Shown here: positions 14,141 through 21,988 of the stretch, in pieces | How the letters are laid out: each line of letters begins with the position of its first letter | How positions within the stretch are numbered: the first letter of the stretch is position 1 | Assembly: GCA_964436315.1 (NCBI GenBank) | Contig: CAYTCZ010000051.1 | Span: 1 to 26,768, forward strand | DNA: 26,768 bases | Direction of reading: 5' to 3' | DNA from: CAYTCZ01 sp964436315 | GTDB lineage: Bacteria > Actinomycetota > Thermoleophilia > Gaiellales > Gaiellaceae | Made by a program: the position numbers and the translations under genes | Notes under the pieces: generated by a model | Told to the model about the DNA's origin: nothing | What the model saw: only the letters and a program-made list of their open reading frames with translations | The model's database searches: none

Positions 14141-15220
14141 CTAGCCGCGAGCGACCAGGACGTCCTCGAAGTACTCACCTGCCCGCCGGCCGGTGCGTCG
14201 GTTGACGTGCCGTTTGGTGCGGCGCTCGAGCTCCAATCCGGCAGCTTCGAGAATTTCCGTGTAGAGATCGCGCGAGTCGTTCACGACGATGACGACGCGC
14301 CCATCTGGAGCGAGTGCTTGGGCCGCGCGTTGAAGCACCAGGACAATTGAGTCGGAGTATCCCTTGAGACCGCGGCCGATCTCCTCGTCGTCGCGACGAG
14401 GGAGCCCGAGCAGCTCGTATGCGTACGCATGCTGCTCGTGATAGTCGATGAGCCCCGGATACGGGGGAGAGGTGATCACGAGATCGACTTCCTCGGGAGG
14501 AGAGAGCACCCGGCTGTCACCATGAATGACGTCGACGTCGGTCGACCGCCTGACGTCGGCGAACTCCTGCACTCGCTGCACGGAATCGCGGACGTAGCGG
14601 TTTAGAAACTTCTGTGCCTCGCCGACGGGCCGGCAGGTTCTTCGGTGCTTGTTGCAGTAGTACCCGCCGGTCGCGGGATCTCGCGGAAAGTCGAGATCAT
14701 CGTGACGGACACGTCGGGCCGAGCGTGCCGCCCGCGTGAGCACGACCTGCCAGAGCTCCGGGTAGGACGTGTGCGCGATCCGCTCCCCGAACTGGAGGAG
14801 CTCGGCGAGCGATCGCTCCGCGTACCAACGTTTCAAGTACTCAGATCGAACTCGCGGGTTCTCGACCGGCCCCTCTTGAGATAGACGAACGACATCGTCC
14901 AGTAGCCGTGCCGGCTCATACGTCGCCGTCTTGACGCGCGTGAGCAGACAGTTGAAAGCGGAAATGTCCGATCCCGCGGCATTCGCGCCGAAAGCCGAGG
15001 CCTCAACGAGGGTGGTTCCGGAGCCGACGAATGGATCCCAGACGAAATCGCCCGGCGCTGCGTAACGCTCGAGGAAGACTTCGACGATCTGGGGAACGAA
15101 CTTCCCAAGATAGGGATGGAGCCTGTGTACGTGCTTCGTCCTCTCCCTCTCGGGGAGTTCCTGCTCCGACCACGACAGTTCAAGGTCGATGCCAGCGTAG
15201 AGAGCGGCCTGTGTCGTCAT
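14141..15220 (-). CDS. Orphan DNA methyltransferase (N6-adenine/N4-cytosine type)
   Basis: This 359-residue SAM-dependent methyltransferase resembles N6/N4 DNA methylases. HRLHPYLGKFVPQIVEVFL at 32-50 is followed by the SAM motif DPFVGSGTT at 62-70 and SDISAFN at 84-90. The catalytic TSPPYPG motif is at 250-256, with a final NDSRDLYTEILEAAGLE segment. The SAM motif comes before the catalytic motif. The middle region has a small cysteine pair (YYCNKHRRTC, C189 and C196) and may hold target recognition. No restriction endonuclease is adjacent, so it may be an orphan or regulatory methylase; a structural-RNA target is less likely. It diverges from the kinase gene; an inverted repeat lies 23 bases upstream of its ATG. 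Confidence 0.85.
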   Translation of the reverse strand: MTTQAALYAGIDLELSWSEQELPERERTKHVHRLHPYLGKFVPQIVEVFLERYAAPGDFVWDPFVGSGTTLVEASAFGANAAGSDISAFNCLLTRVKTATYEPARLLDDVVRLSQEGPVENPRVRSEYLKRWYAERSLAELLQFGERIAHTSYPELWQVVLTRAARSARRVRHDDLDFPRDPATGGYYCNKHRRTCRPVGEAQKFLNRYVRDSVQRVQEFADVRRSTDVDVIHGDSRVLSPPEEVDLVITSPPYPGLIDYHEQHAYAYELLGLPRRDDEEIGRGLKGYSDSIVLVLQRAAQALAPDGRVVIVVNDSRDLYTEILEAAGLELERRTKRHVNRRTGRRAGEYFEDVLVARG

Positions 15221-15242
15221 GAAAGCGGAGTTCGGTGTCTAC

Positions 15243-15262
15243 GGGTCAGCCCCTCCTGACCC
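15243..15262. promoter_or_regulatory. Inverted repeat between the methyltransferase and kinase genes
   Basis: GGGTCAG at 15243-15249 and CTGACCC at 15256-15262 are perfect 7-base arms around a 6-base centre. It sits 23 bases upstream of the methyltransferase start and 50 bases before the kinase ATG, a position suited to an operator controlling one or both divergent genes. Confidence 0.4.
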
Positions 15263-15312
15263 CAGTTCGGTGGCCGAACCACAAAAGTGCCCGCAAGCGC
15301 CATACTTTGTCC

Positions 15313-17043
15313 ATGCCTCGATTCGGGATCGGCATGCGCTGGTGGCTCGGGCTTGTCTTCGCCATGATTGCCGCGCTAACGGCCCTCGCGGTGGCCCAGG
15401 TCTTCATCAATCGATCTGAGAACGAGTTTCGCGAGCGAGCAGAGGATCTCGCCATCGGGAACGCGGTCGCCTCCGCCGATGCCATCACGCGTGCGGTCAG
15501 GCGAGGGGATCTCGATCGTGCGATCAACGTGATCGCCGACCGGCGCCGGCTCGCACTCTTCGTGTTTGACGAGGACGGCGCTCTCATTACCTCCGATCGG
15601 TCACACCGGACCGAGTACGCAGCGGTCCCTCAACGAAACGTCGCGGTGAGGAGCGCTCTCGAATCGCGGAGGTATCTCGAGACCTTCGACGATGGCCGAT
15701 CGATCGTCATCGCGCTGCCGTTACGGACGAAGGACACCGGCGCGCTGCTCGCCTACGCGCAGCGCCCTGAGATTGCGGCCGAGCTGGGCATCGTTCGAGA
15801 GAACATCGTCGAGGCGGCGCTTTGGGCCGTCGGAGTCGGCGCTGTGGTCGGCTTCCTGGTCGCCATGCTCATCGCGGCACGCCTGCGGCGGATCACGGCC
15901 GCTGCGGCCGCCATCGAGAAGGGGAATTTCGAGCGCCAGCTCAAACCCCGTTTCCGTGACGAGCTTGGCTCGCTGGCATATTCGGTGGATCGAATGCGCG
16001 AACATCTTCAGCGGTCGTTCGAGGCGCTCGAGTCCGAGCGTGACCGCCTTCAGCGCCTCCTCGGGCGTCTGCACGAAGGGGTGCTCACGGTCGATCGCGA
16101 CCTCAACGTGGAGTTTGCGAATCCGGCCGCCGCACGCCTCCTGGGCAGGGATTCTCTCGACGAAGGGGAGCCCCTTCCGGACCCCTGGCCGCAGTTCTCT
16201 CTCCACCGACTGGTCAGCGGCCTCTTTCTCCCAGACGCCCCGATGGCGCAAGCACGCATTGGGCCGACCGAGGAGCAGGTCATCGCCATTACCGGCATCC
16301 CGGCCGGCGCCGGCTCACACACCGCGATTCTCGTGCTGACGGACGTCACGGAGGCCGAGCAACGGGAACGCGCGGAGCGCGAGTTCATCACCAACGCGGC
16401 ACACGAGCTCCGAACACCGGTGGCGGCGATTCAGAGTTCTGTCGAGGTCTTGCAGTCCGGTGCGAAGGATGTGCCAGGCGAGCGTGATCGCTTCCTCGAG
16501 GCGATCGAGCGACAGTCCGCGCGGCTCGGTCGGCTTGCCCACAGCCTGCTTGTGCTCGCGAGGGCGCAGCGTCAGGAAGAAGCCCCGCGCCTCCAGCCGA
16601 TCGAGCTGAAGCCGCTTCTCGACGACGTCGCGGGCGGACTACAGGCGGAGGAGGGCGTCGAGGTCGTCGTCGACTGCCCGACCGGCCTCATGGCACTAGC
16701 CGATCACGACCTCGCCGACCAGATCCTGACGAATCTCGCGGCAAACGCGGCCCGGTACACGAAAGAGGGGCGCATCGAGTTCTCCGCCAAGGCGGTTAGT
16801 GGGCAGGCCGTTGCGATCGAGGTTCGCGACACGGGACCGGGCATTCCATCGCACCAGCAATCGCGGGTGTATGAGCGCTTCTATCGCGGCCAGTCACGCG
16901 ATTCCGAGGGTTTCGGCCTCGGGCTCTCGATCGTGCGGCAAGCAGTGCGAGCGATCGGCGGGACGATCGAGCTCGAATCCACCCCGAGCAAGGGTACCCT
17001 TGCTCGCGTGACCCTCTCGGCGGCCAAAGTAGAAGCAGCATGA
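15313..17043 (+). CDS. Sensor histidine kinase with HAMP and PAS domains (PhoR/WalK-like)
   Basis: This 576-residue membrane kinase has TM1 at about 10-32, an extracytoplasmic sensor region of about 130 residues, TM2 at about 168-192 and a HAMP linker. A PAS-like domain (LHEGVLTVDRDLNVEFANPA) follows. The HisKA domain has phosphoacceptor H364 in TNAAHELRTPVAA. The HATPase domain has LAANAARYT (N box), VRDTGPGIP (G1) and GFGLGLSIVRQ (G2). An open frame begins at 15235, but the first 26 residues are not membrane-like, and ATG 15313 places TM1 right after MPRFGIG. The regulator gene overlaps the stop as ATGA. A CATACTTT sequence lies just upstream but at poor spacing for a leaderless start. Confidence 0.92.
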   Translation: MPRFGIGMRWWLGLVFAMIAALTALAVAQVFINRSENEFRERAEDLAIGNAVASADAITRAVRRGDLDRAINVIADRRRLALFVFDEDGALITSDRSHRTEYAAVPQRNVAVRSALESRRYLETFDDGRSIVIALPLRTKDTGALLAYAQRPEIAAELGIVRENIVEAALWAVGVGAVVGFLVAMLIAARLRRITAAAAAIEKGNFERQLKPRFRDELGSLAYSVDRMREHLQRSFEALESERDRLQRLLGRLHEGVLTVDRDLNVEFANPAAARLLGRDSLDEGEPLPDPWPQFSLHRLVSGLFLPDAPMAQARIGPTEEQVIAITGIPAGAGSHTAILVLTDVTEAEQRERAEREFITNAAHELRTPVAAIQSSVEVLQSGAKDVPGERDRFLEAIERQSARLGRLAHSLLVLARAQRQEEAPRLQPIELKPLLDDVAGGLQAEEGVEVVVDCPTGLMALADHDLADQILTNLAANAARYTKEGRIEFSAKAVSGQAVAIEVRDTGPGIPSHQQSRVYERFYRGQSRDSEGFGLGLSIVRQAVRAIGGTIELESTPSKGTLARVTLSAAKVEAA

Positions 17044-17729
17044 GCGCCCGAATCCTCGTCGTTGACGACGAGCCGGATATCGTCGATCCCATCAAGTACA
17101 CGCTCGAGCGCGAGGGCTTCGAGGTCGACAGCGCCCCAGACGGCGAGGTAGCGCTCGCAAAAGCGCGCGCTGACGAGTTCGACCTCGTCATCTTGGACAT
17201 CATGATGCCGAAGCTCTCAGGATCCGATGTCTGCAGAGTTCTTCGGAGCGAAAGCTCAGTCCCGATCATCATGCTCACGGCGAAGGACAGCGAAGTCGAT
17301 CGCGTGCTCGGGCTGGAACTCGGTGCCGACGACTACATCGCCAAGCCATATTCGATGGCCGAACTCGTGAGCCGCGTTCGTGCTCTCTTACGGAGAAGGA
17401 CGATCGATCTGGCCGAGTCAGAGACCGTGACGAAGCAGGTCGGTGGAATCCGCATCGACTTCGCGCGCCATGACGTCTCAGTCGATGGAGAGCGCGTGAG
17501 GCTGACGCCTTCCGAGTTCAAGGTGCTCTCGCTCCTCGCAAAAGAGCCCGGTCATGTGTTCACGCGACGGCAGATCATGGAGCACCTGTGGGAGAGCCCG
17601 TACATCGGCGACGAGCGCGCCTGCGATGTGCACGTTTCCAAGCTCCGCCGAAAGCTCGAACGCGACCCAGCGCACCCCGAACGGATCGTCACCGTGCGGC
17701 AGGTCGGGTATAAGCTCGTGCCTGCGTGA
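17040..17729 (+). CDS. Response regulator, OmpR/PhoB family
   Basis: This 229-residue regulator is the partner of the preceding kinase. Its receiver domain has D10/E11 (VVDDEPD), phosphoacceptor D53 in VILDIMMPK, T80 (IIMLTAKD) and K102 (DYIAKPYS). The winged helix-turn-helix covers about 135-228 (LTPSEFKVLSLLAKEPG, RRQIMEHLW, VHVSKLRRKLE and the closing RQVGYKLVP). It starts with ATG overlapping the kinase stop TGA. Similar pairs control phosphate or envelope stress responses, but no pst or phosphatase gene is nearby, so the regulon is unknown. Confidence 0.94.
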   Translation: MSARILVVDDEPDIVDPIKYTLEREGFEVDSAPDGEVALAKARADEFDLVILDIMMPKLSGSDVCRVLRSESSVPIIMLTAKDSEVDRVLGLELGADDYIAKPYSMAELVSRVRALLRRRTIDLAESETVTKQVGGIRIDFARHDVSVDGERVRLTPSEFKVLSLLAKEPGHVFTRRQIMEHLWESPYIGDERACDVHVSKLRRKLERDPAHPERIVTVRQVGYKLVPA

Positions 17730-17788
17730 GCGAACCTTCACGAAGTGCCAACGGAACGCTCAGGCGGTACACGCGCATCTAACGAAGG

Positions 17789-18103
17789 GTGGATACCGTC
17801 AACGCGGTGAGGCCTCAAGAGGACAGCGGCCGTCTTCTCGCCGGGTGTCACGGCTACGTCGTTGCGGCGTCGGACGGTCTTCTCGGTGAGGTCGAGACGC
17901 CCGTGTTTCCGCCCGACTCGCCTGAACCCGACTACCTGGTCGTTCGTGTTGGTGCGGCTGGTCAATCTCGATTGCCCGTGATTCCGACCTCGCTGATCCA
18001 GGAGGTTAATCCGGAGCGGCGTCTTGTCCGCGTTCGCGGGACTCGCGAAGAGCTCGCTCAGCTTCCCGAGAACCTGCCGGTCGTCGCGGCCACCACCACC
18101 TAG
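17789..18103 (+). CDS. PRC-barrel-like small protein
   Basis: This 104-residue soluble protein has GYVVAASDGLLGEVETPVF near 22-40, followed by DYLVVRVG, LPVIPTSLIQEVNPERRLVRV and a polar end. The pattern of a G-x-V...DG-x-x-G-x-V strand, then two hydrophobic strands and a conserved I-P...V, resembles PRC-barrel domains, which bind RNA or proteins in ribosome maturation and stress contexts. The start is uncertain: GTG 17789 has a close GAAGG, while GTG 17807 would remove six residues. It follows the OmpR-type regulator by 59 bases and could be its target or an independent gene. It is convergent with the exchanger gene at 18107. Confidence 0.65.
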   Translation: MDTVNAVRPQEDSGRLLAGCHGYVVAASDGLLGEVETPVFPPDSPEPDYLVVRVGAAGQSRLPVIPTSLIQEVNPERRLVRVRGTREELAQLPENLPVVAATTT

Positions 18104-18106
18104 GCA

Positions 18107-19111
18107 CTACTCAGCCTCACCCGCGCCGACGCTGATCAACACCACGTAGGCGATCGCGTAGACCAGGATGAACAGGGCGCCGCTCATTCGGTCGTGCCGC
18201 TTCCGCCAGGCGAGGGAGGTCGCAACGATCCCAACCGCGGCGATCGAGTAGATGGCTCCCGTAACGGCCAGCCTGGCCGTGACTTCGGCGGGTTTGACGA
18301 TCGCGCCCAGGCCAACTGTCAAGGTCGAATCGACGAGTGAGCTGCCGAAGGCATCGCCGAACGCGATTCCGGGGGCGCCGCGGGCTAGTGCGGTGAGATC
18401 GACCACGAGTTCGGGCGCCGATGTGCCGACCGAGGCACCGAAGAAGCCCAGCAGGAACTCCGGCACGCCGAGGTCCTCGGCGACCCGCACGATCGACTCG
18501 ACGGCAAGCGTGGCGCCGAAACCAACAATCGCGAGGCCGAGAATGATCATCAAGACCTGAGCCAACTTCCCGGGATATCGGACCTTTGGTGGCTCTTCGG
18601 GCTCGCGGTCCGGCGCTTCCCGCCTCACGATCAAGAGCGCGACTGCCCAATAGATGATTAGGACAACGCCCTCCCAGCGCTCGAGGAATCCGTCGGCGAC
18701 GAAGGCCGTCGTGATCGCGAGCCCCAGAATTGTCAGGGCGCTCACCGGGATGACCTCACGTCGCGCTATGGCGATGACAGCGATCACGATCGGAAACAGC
18801 CCGACGACGAACGTGTACTGCGTGAGTGCGGATCCAACGGCCGTGCTCACACTCACGTCGGCGTCGTCCCTGAGATGCGAGACGACGGCCGTCGCCAGTT
18901 CAGGGAGGTCGGTTCCGAGCGAGACGAGCGCGATGCCGACGATAAAGGGGGGTGCTCCGAGGGAGGCGGCCAGCGCTCGCGTGTAGTTGACCGCGGGGCC
19001 TGAAGCGACGAGCGCAATGGCAAGTCCGACGATAGAGAGGAATATCCAGAGCGCGATCATTGCTTCGCGCGGACCCCGATGCAGGCTCCGCCGCTGCGGC
19101 CGCTCTGCCAT
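18107..19111 (-). CDS. Calcium/cation antiporter (CaCA, YrbG-like)
   Basis: This protein of about 334 residues has ten hydrophobic segments and the two alpha-repeats of the Ca2+/cation:Na+ or H+ exchanger family. Repeat 1 holds GIALVSLGTDLPELATAV (about 59-76) and AVGSALTQYTFVVGL. Repeat 2 holds GFFGASVGTSAPELVVD (222-238) and GDAFGSSLVDSTLTVGL (252-268). Repeat 1 has Asp in GTDLPEL where GTSxPE is usual, and Gln where an Asn is usual in GSNxxN, so ion preference may differ. Start choice is open: ATG 19111 is given, TTG 19117 fits a TAGGAT box six bases away, and ATG 19060 begins right at the first membrane helix. It diverges from the transporter gene at 19152. Confidence 0.85.
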   Translation of the reverse strand: MAERPQRRSLHRGPREAMIALWIFLSIVGLAIALVASGPAVNYTRALAASLGAPPFIVGIALVSLGTDLPELATAVVSHLRDDADVSVSTAVGSALTQYTFVVGLFPIVIAVIAIARREVIPVSALTILGLAITTAFVADGFLERWEGVVLIIYWAVALLIVRREAPDREPEEPPKVRYPGKLAQVLMIILGLAIVGFGATLAVESIVRVAEDLGVPEFLLGFFGASVGTSAPELVVDLTALARGAPGIAFGDAFGSSLVDSTLTVGLGAIVKPAEVTARLAVTGAIYSIAAVGIVATSLAWRKRHDRMSGALFILVYAIAYVVLISVGAGEAE

Positions 19112-19123
19112 CCGCAAGGCTGG

Positions 19124-19129
19124 ATCCTA
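19124..19129 (-). promoter_or_regulatory. -10 box (TAGGAT) of the exchanger gene
   Basis: TAGGAT on the minus strand is six bases before TTG 19117 and twelve before ATG 19111. Only nine bases separate it from the opposing box at 19139-19144. Confidence 0.4.
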
Positions 19130-19138
19130 ACCGGCCGG

Positions 19139-19144
19139 TAGAGT
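19139..19144 (+). promoter_or_regulatory. -10 box (TAGAGT), probable leaderless promoter of the ArsB/NhaD-type gene
   Basis: TAGAGT lies seven bases before the GTG at 19152, with no ribosome site between. It is back to back with the exchanger box. Confidence 0.55.
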
Positions 19145-19151
19145 CGCGCCC

Positions 19152-20423
19152 GTGGAAATCGCCGCCGCCGTCGTCTTCGTCGCCGCGCTTGTCTTCATCG
19201 TCACTGACTGGGTTCACCGGACGAAAGCGGCGCTCGCCGGTGCCGGAATCATCGTCGTCATCGGCTCCATTGACGGCTTCTACGACCAGGAACATGCGGT
19301 CGAGGCGATCGACTGGGGGACGCTCGGACTACTCGTCGGAATGATGCTGATCGTCGGGATCACCGAGCAGACCGGCATCTTCACGTACCTCGCTCTCAAG
19401 GTCGTTCAGCTCTCGCGCGGCAGGCCGTTCCTGCTCATCTTCCTTCTTGGCGCCGTCACCGGCGTGCTCTCGGCGTTCCTCGACAACCTCACCGCGATCC
19501 TCCTGGTTGTCCCGATCACCCTCTTGATCGCCGACCTCTTGCGAGTTCCTGCTGTACCACTCGTGCTGATCGAGGTTATGGCCTCGAACATCGGTGGCGC
19601 CGCGACGCTGATCGGGGATCCACCGAACATTCTGATCGGCTCGCGCGTTGACGAGCTCTCGTTCATGGACTTCATCATCAATCTCGCGCCCGTCGCGATC
19701 ATCACGCTCGTCACGGTCTCGCTGATGCTCTACTTCTTCTACCGGCGCCAGTTCGTCGTCTCACCGGAGCGAATGGAGGCGATTCAACGGCTCGACCCGA
19801 CGCGGGACATGCAGGAGAGTCCGTACGTCGGTCGATCGGTGTTGATTCTGATCGGAACGATCCTCGTCTTCTTCGCTCATTCGGCGATCGGGATCGAGCC
19901 GGCAACGGTGGCGCTCGGAGGAGCCACCATTCTCCTCCTTGTGGCCGTCGACGACATCGAGGCTGCCTTCGGCCGAGTCGAGTGGACGACGCTCTTCTTC
20001 TTCATCGGCCTCTTCATCATGGTTGGGGCACTCGAGGAGAGCGGAGCGATCTCACGTGTCGCGGACGGAATCGCCGAGATAACAGACTCGCGGACGGGCC
20101 AGGGGATGATCATCCTGTGGGCTTCTGCCGCCGGATCGGCCGTGGTCGACAACATTCCGTTCACTGCGGCGATGATCCCGGTCGTCGAGGAGCTCCAGGC
20201 TGGCCAGGAGTTTGACGACGCGCCGTGGTGGGCCCTCGCCCTAGGTGCCTCCTTTGGTGGGAATGCGACGCTCATCGCGGCAGCGGCAAACGTGGCGGCC
20301 GCGGGGGTCATGGATCGCGCGGGGCAGCCGATTACGTTCGGTAGGTTCCTCGCTGTCGGAGTGCCGACAACGCTGGTTTCGCTCGTGATCGCTACGGTGT
20401 ATCTACTGATTTTCCAGTTCTGA
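19152..20423 (+). CDS. ArsB/NhaD-type ion transporter (SLC13/P-protein-like permease)
   Basis: This 423-residue membrane protein has about eleven hydrophobic segments and two inverted halves. Half 1 has FLDNLTAILLVVP at 109-121 and SNIGGAATLIGDPPNILIGS at 145-164. Half 2 has VVDNIPFTAAMIPVV at 331-345 and GASFGGNATLIAAAANV at 365-381. These are the helical-hairpin signatures of the ion transporter superfamily that includes NhaD antiporters, ArsB arsenite pumps and the eukaryotic P protein. The substrate could be Na+/H+, arsenite or an anion; no ars genes are adjacent. It starts with GTG 19152 and its stop overlaps the CBS gene start by one base, so the CBS protein probably regulates it. It diverges from a cation exchanger. 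Confidence 0.88.
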   Translation: MEIAAAVVFVAALVFIVTDWVHRTKAALAGAGIIVVIGSIDGFYDQEHAVEAIDWGTLGLLVGMMLIVGITEQTGIFTYLALKVVQLSRGRPFLLIFLLGAVTGVLSAFLDNLTAILLVVPITLLIADLLRVPAVPLVLIEVMASNIGGAATLIGDPPNILIGSRVDELSFMDFIINLAPVAIITLVTVSLMLYFFYRRQFVVSPERMEAIQRLDPTRDMQESPYVGRSVLILIGTILVFFAHSAIGIEPATVALGGATILLLVAVDDIEAAFGRVEWTTLFFFIGLFIMVGALEESGAISRVADGIAEITDSRTGQGMIILWASAAGSAVVDNIPFTAAMIPVVEELQAGQEFDDAPWWALALGASFGGNATLIAAAANVAAAGVMDRAGQPITFGRFLAVGVPTTLVSLVIATVYLLIFQF

Positions 20424-20899
20424 TGGCCCAGCTGTTCGGTATCGATCTCGTCCCAGCCGCTGTCCATGTCGGGGCGAGTTTTCGGGATGCGGCGGAGGAG
20501 CTCGTGGAGCAGCGTTTCGCGACGATCGCCGTTCTCGGCAGCGAGCAGCAGGTCGTCGGACTGTTCGGCGGCAAGCGGCTTCTACACGGGCTCTTCCCTC
20601 AGTACCTCGGCGAGCTCCATCACACGGCGTTCGCCAGCGACGACCTTGGGATTCTCAAGCGCTGCGCGGCCGAAACTGCGAACGAGGCGATCGAAGAGCA
20701 CATGAGACCTCCCGTGCACGTCGATCTCGACACGAGCGCGACACATGTCGCCGAACTCTTTCTGCACCACGATTTCGACGCGATTCCTGTGTGCGACGGG
20801 GGCGAATTCGTGGGGATGCTCCCCCGCTCGGAGTTCTGCCGCACCGTGCTTCACCTCGAAGACGAGCCGACTCTCCTCGAGCAGGACAGCACGTCTTAG
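20423..20899 (+). CDS. CBS-pair protein, probable regulator of the upstream transporter
   Basis: This 158-residue soluble protein is built of two CBS motifs. The first is degenerate (SFRDAAEELVEQRFATIAVL then VVGLFGGKRLLHGLF). The second is clear: MRPPVHVDLDTSATHVAELF, then DAIPVCDGGEFVGMLPRSE. CBS pairs bind adenine nucleotides or S-adenosylmethionine and gate attached channels or enzymes. The ATG overlaps the transporter stop in TGATG, so the two are made together and the protein may control transport in response to energy state. It ends 18 bases from the convergent YbhN-like gene; a small GCAGC/GCTGC stem lies in that gap. Confidence 0.85.
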   Translation: MAQLFGIDLVPAAVHVGASFRDAAEELVEQRFATIAVLGSEQQVVGLFGGKRLLHGLFPQYLGELHHTAFASDDLGILKRCAAETANEAIEEHMRPPVHVDLDTSATHVAELFLHHDFDAIPVCDGGEFVGMLPRSEFCRTVLHLEDEPTLLEQDSTS

Positions 20900-20917
20900 C
20901 GCGCAGCCGTTCCGCTG

Positions 20918-21988
20918 CTAGGCGATTCGTTCGACGCGCTCGTCGACCTCGGCTTCCGTGACGTCCGGCATCCGTCGGAGCATGGCGAACGTGTACCCCT
21001 CGCGGACGAGGAAGAGCGAGCCGAGCGCGATCCCGACCGAGGCCTCGATCGTCTGGAGCCCGAAGCCGAATGCGATCCCGTGCGCGTAGCTGATTCCGTA
21101 CGAGAGCAAGGCGAGGGCGACAGCCGCCTGAACCAGCCCCACATTACCCGGCCAGAGCGGGAACACGAGCGCCAGATTGATGAGGACGAGGACGAGTGCA
21201 GCGGCCGGAATGGAGCCGTCGATCCCGAAGGCGCGGAAGGAGGCCCACACCGCGAAGATCTGTGCCGTCCAGCCGAGGAGCTGGAACAGAAGTGCGGCAA
21301 TCGCCGGCAATGGTCGGCGAAGAACCGCGAGCCCGGCGCGCGCCATTGTGAGCACGCGCCGAATCGCGCCTACCTCGTCGGTGATCGAGTGGTGATGGCG
21401 GCGCGCGAGGATGAGCGCGGCAATGAGTAGCCCCACTCCGATGCCGAGCACGATCGCGACTCCCGGAATTGCCCAATCCGGCAGCTCGGCCGCATAGAGG
21501 ACGTAGAGAACGAGGCCAACGCTCGCCACCACGTCAAACATGCGATGGGCGAAGACCGTTCCGGTGATGGTCGCCCACGCCCCGGGCCGGCGCACCTTTC
21601 TGCTCAGAACGCCCACGCGGCCCAGCTCACCAACACGACCCGGGAGAGCGGCGTTTCCGAGCAGACCGACGCAGAAGGCTGAGAAGACCGAACGGTGGCG
21701 GATATGTGGGCCGTCGAACGACTGATCGAGCACGATCTTCCAGGCGATCGAACGGAACACGACCGAGATCAGGTTGATCGCGATTGCGATCACGACCCAG
21801 TCCCACGAGACGTAGCGCAGGGCCTCGCCGATTCTGCTCGTCTCGGGCCCGCGGAAGACCGCGAGAACGACGAGCGCGGCGAGAATGACGCCGACGAGTG
21901 CGAACCGTCCGAGGGGGCTGCGCGGGATGAGCCGCTTCAGGGCGGACCCGATTCTTCGGCGACTTCGAAGTCGTGTGAGTTCAGACAC
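20918..21988 (-). CDS. YbhN/UPF0104-like membrane protein (LPG synthase TM region family)
   Basis: This 356-residue integral membrane protein has about eight hydrophobic helices. The basic N-terminus (LRSRRRIGSALKRLIPRSPL) is followed by TM1. The FCVGLLGNAALPGRVGELGR segment and the later FPLWPGNVGLVQAA segment are hallmarks of the lysylphosphatidylglycerol-synthase-like flippase region. The catalytic aminoacyl-transfer domain is absent, so a lipid transport or flipping role is more likely than lysinylation. The GTG start at 21986-21988 overlaps the end of the glycosyltransferase gene by eight bases, so they are coupled. With a glycosyltransferase upstream, export of a glycolipid is a reasonable inference. 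Confidence 0.85.
   Translation of the reverse strand: MSELTRLRSRRRIGSALKRLIPRSPLGRFALVGVILAALVVLAVFRGPETSRIGEALRYVSWDWVVIAIAINLISVVFRSIAWKIVLDQSFDGPHIRHRSVFSAFCVGLLGNAALPGRVGELGRVGVLSRKVRRPGAWATITGTVFAHRMFDVVASVGLVLYVLYAAELPDWAIPGVAIVLGIGVGLLIAALILARRHHHSITDEVGAIRRVLTMARAGLAVLRRPLPAIAALLFQLLGWTAQIFAVWASFRAFGIDGSIPAAALVLVLINLALVFPLWPGNVGLVQAAVALALLSYGISYAHGIAFGFGLQTIEASVGIALGSLFLVREGYTFAMLRRMPDVTEAEVDERVERIA

Noticed and set aside
15303..15308. TACTTT as a leaderless -10 box for the kinase gene
   Set aside because: Only four bases separate it from the ATG, too close compared with the 6-9 bases at other genes.
15235..15312. Upstream start of the HAMP/PAS kinase
   Set aside because: The added 26 residues are not membrane-like, and the ATG at 15313 gives the usual short basic lead into TM1.
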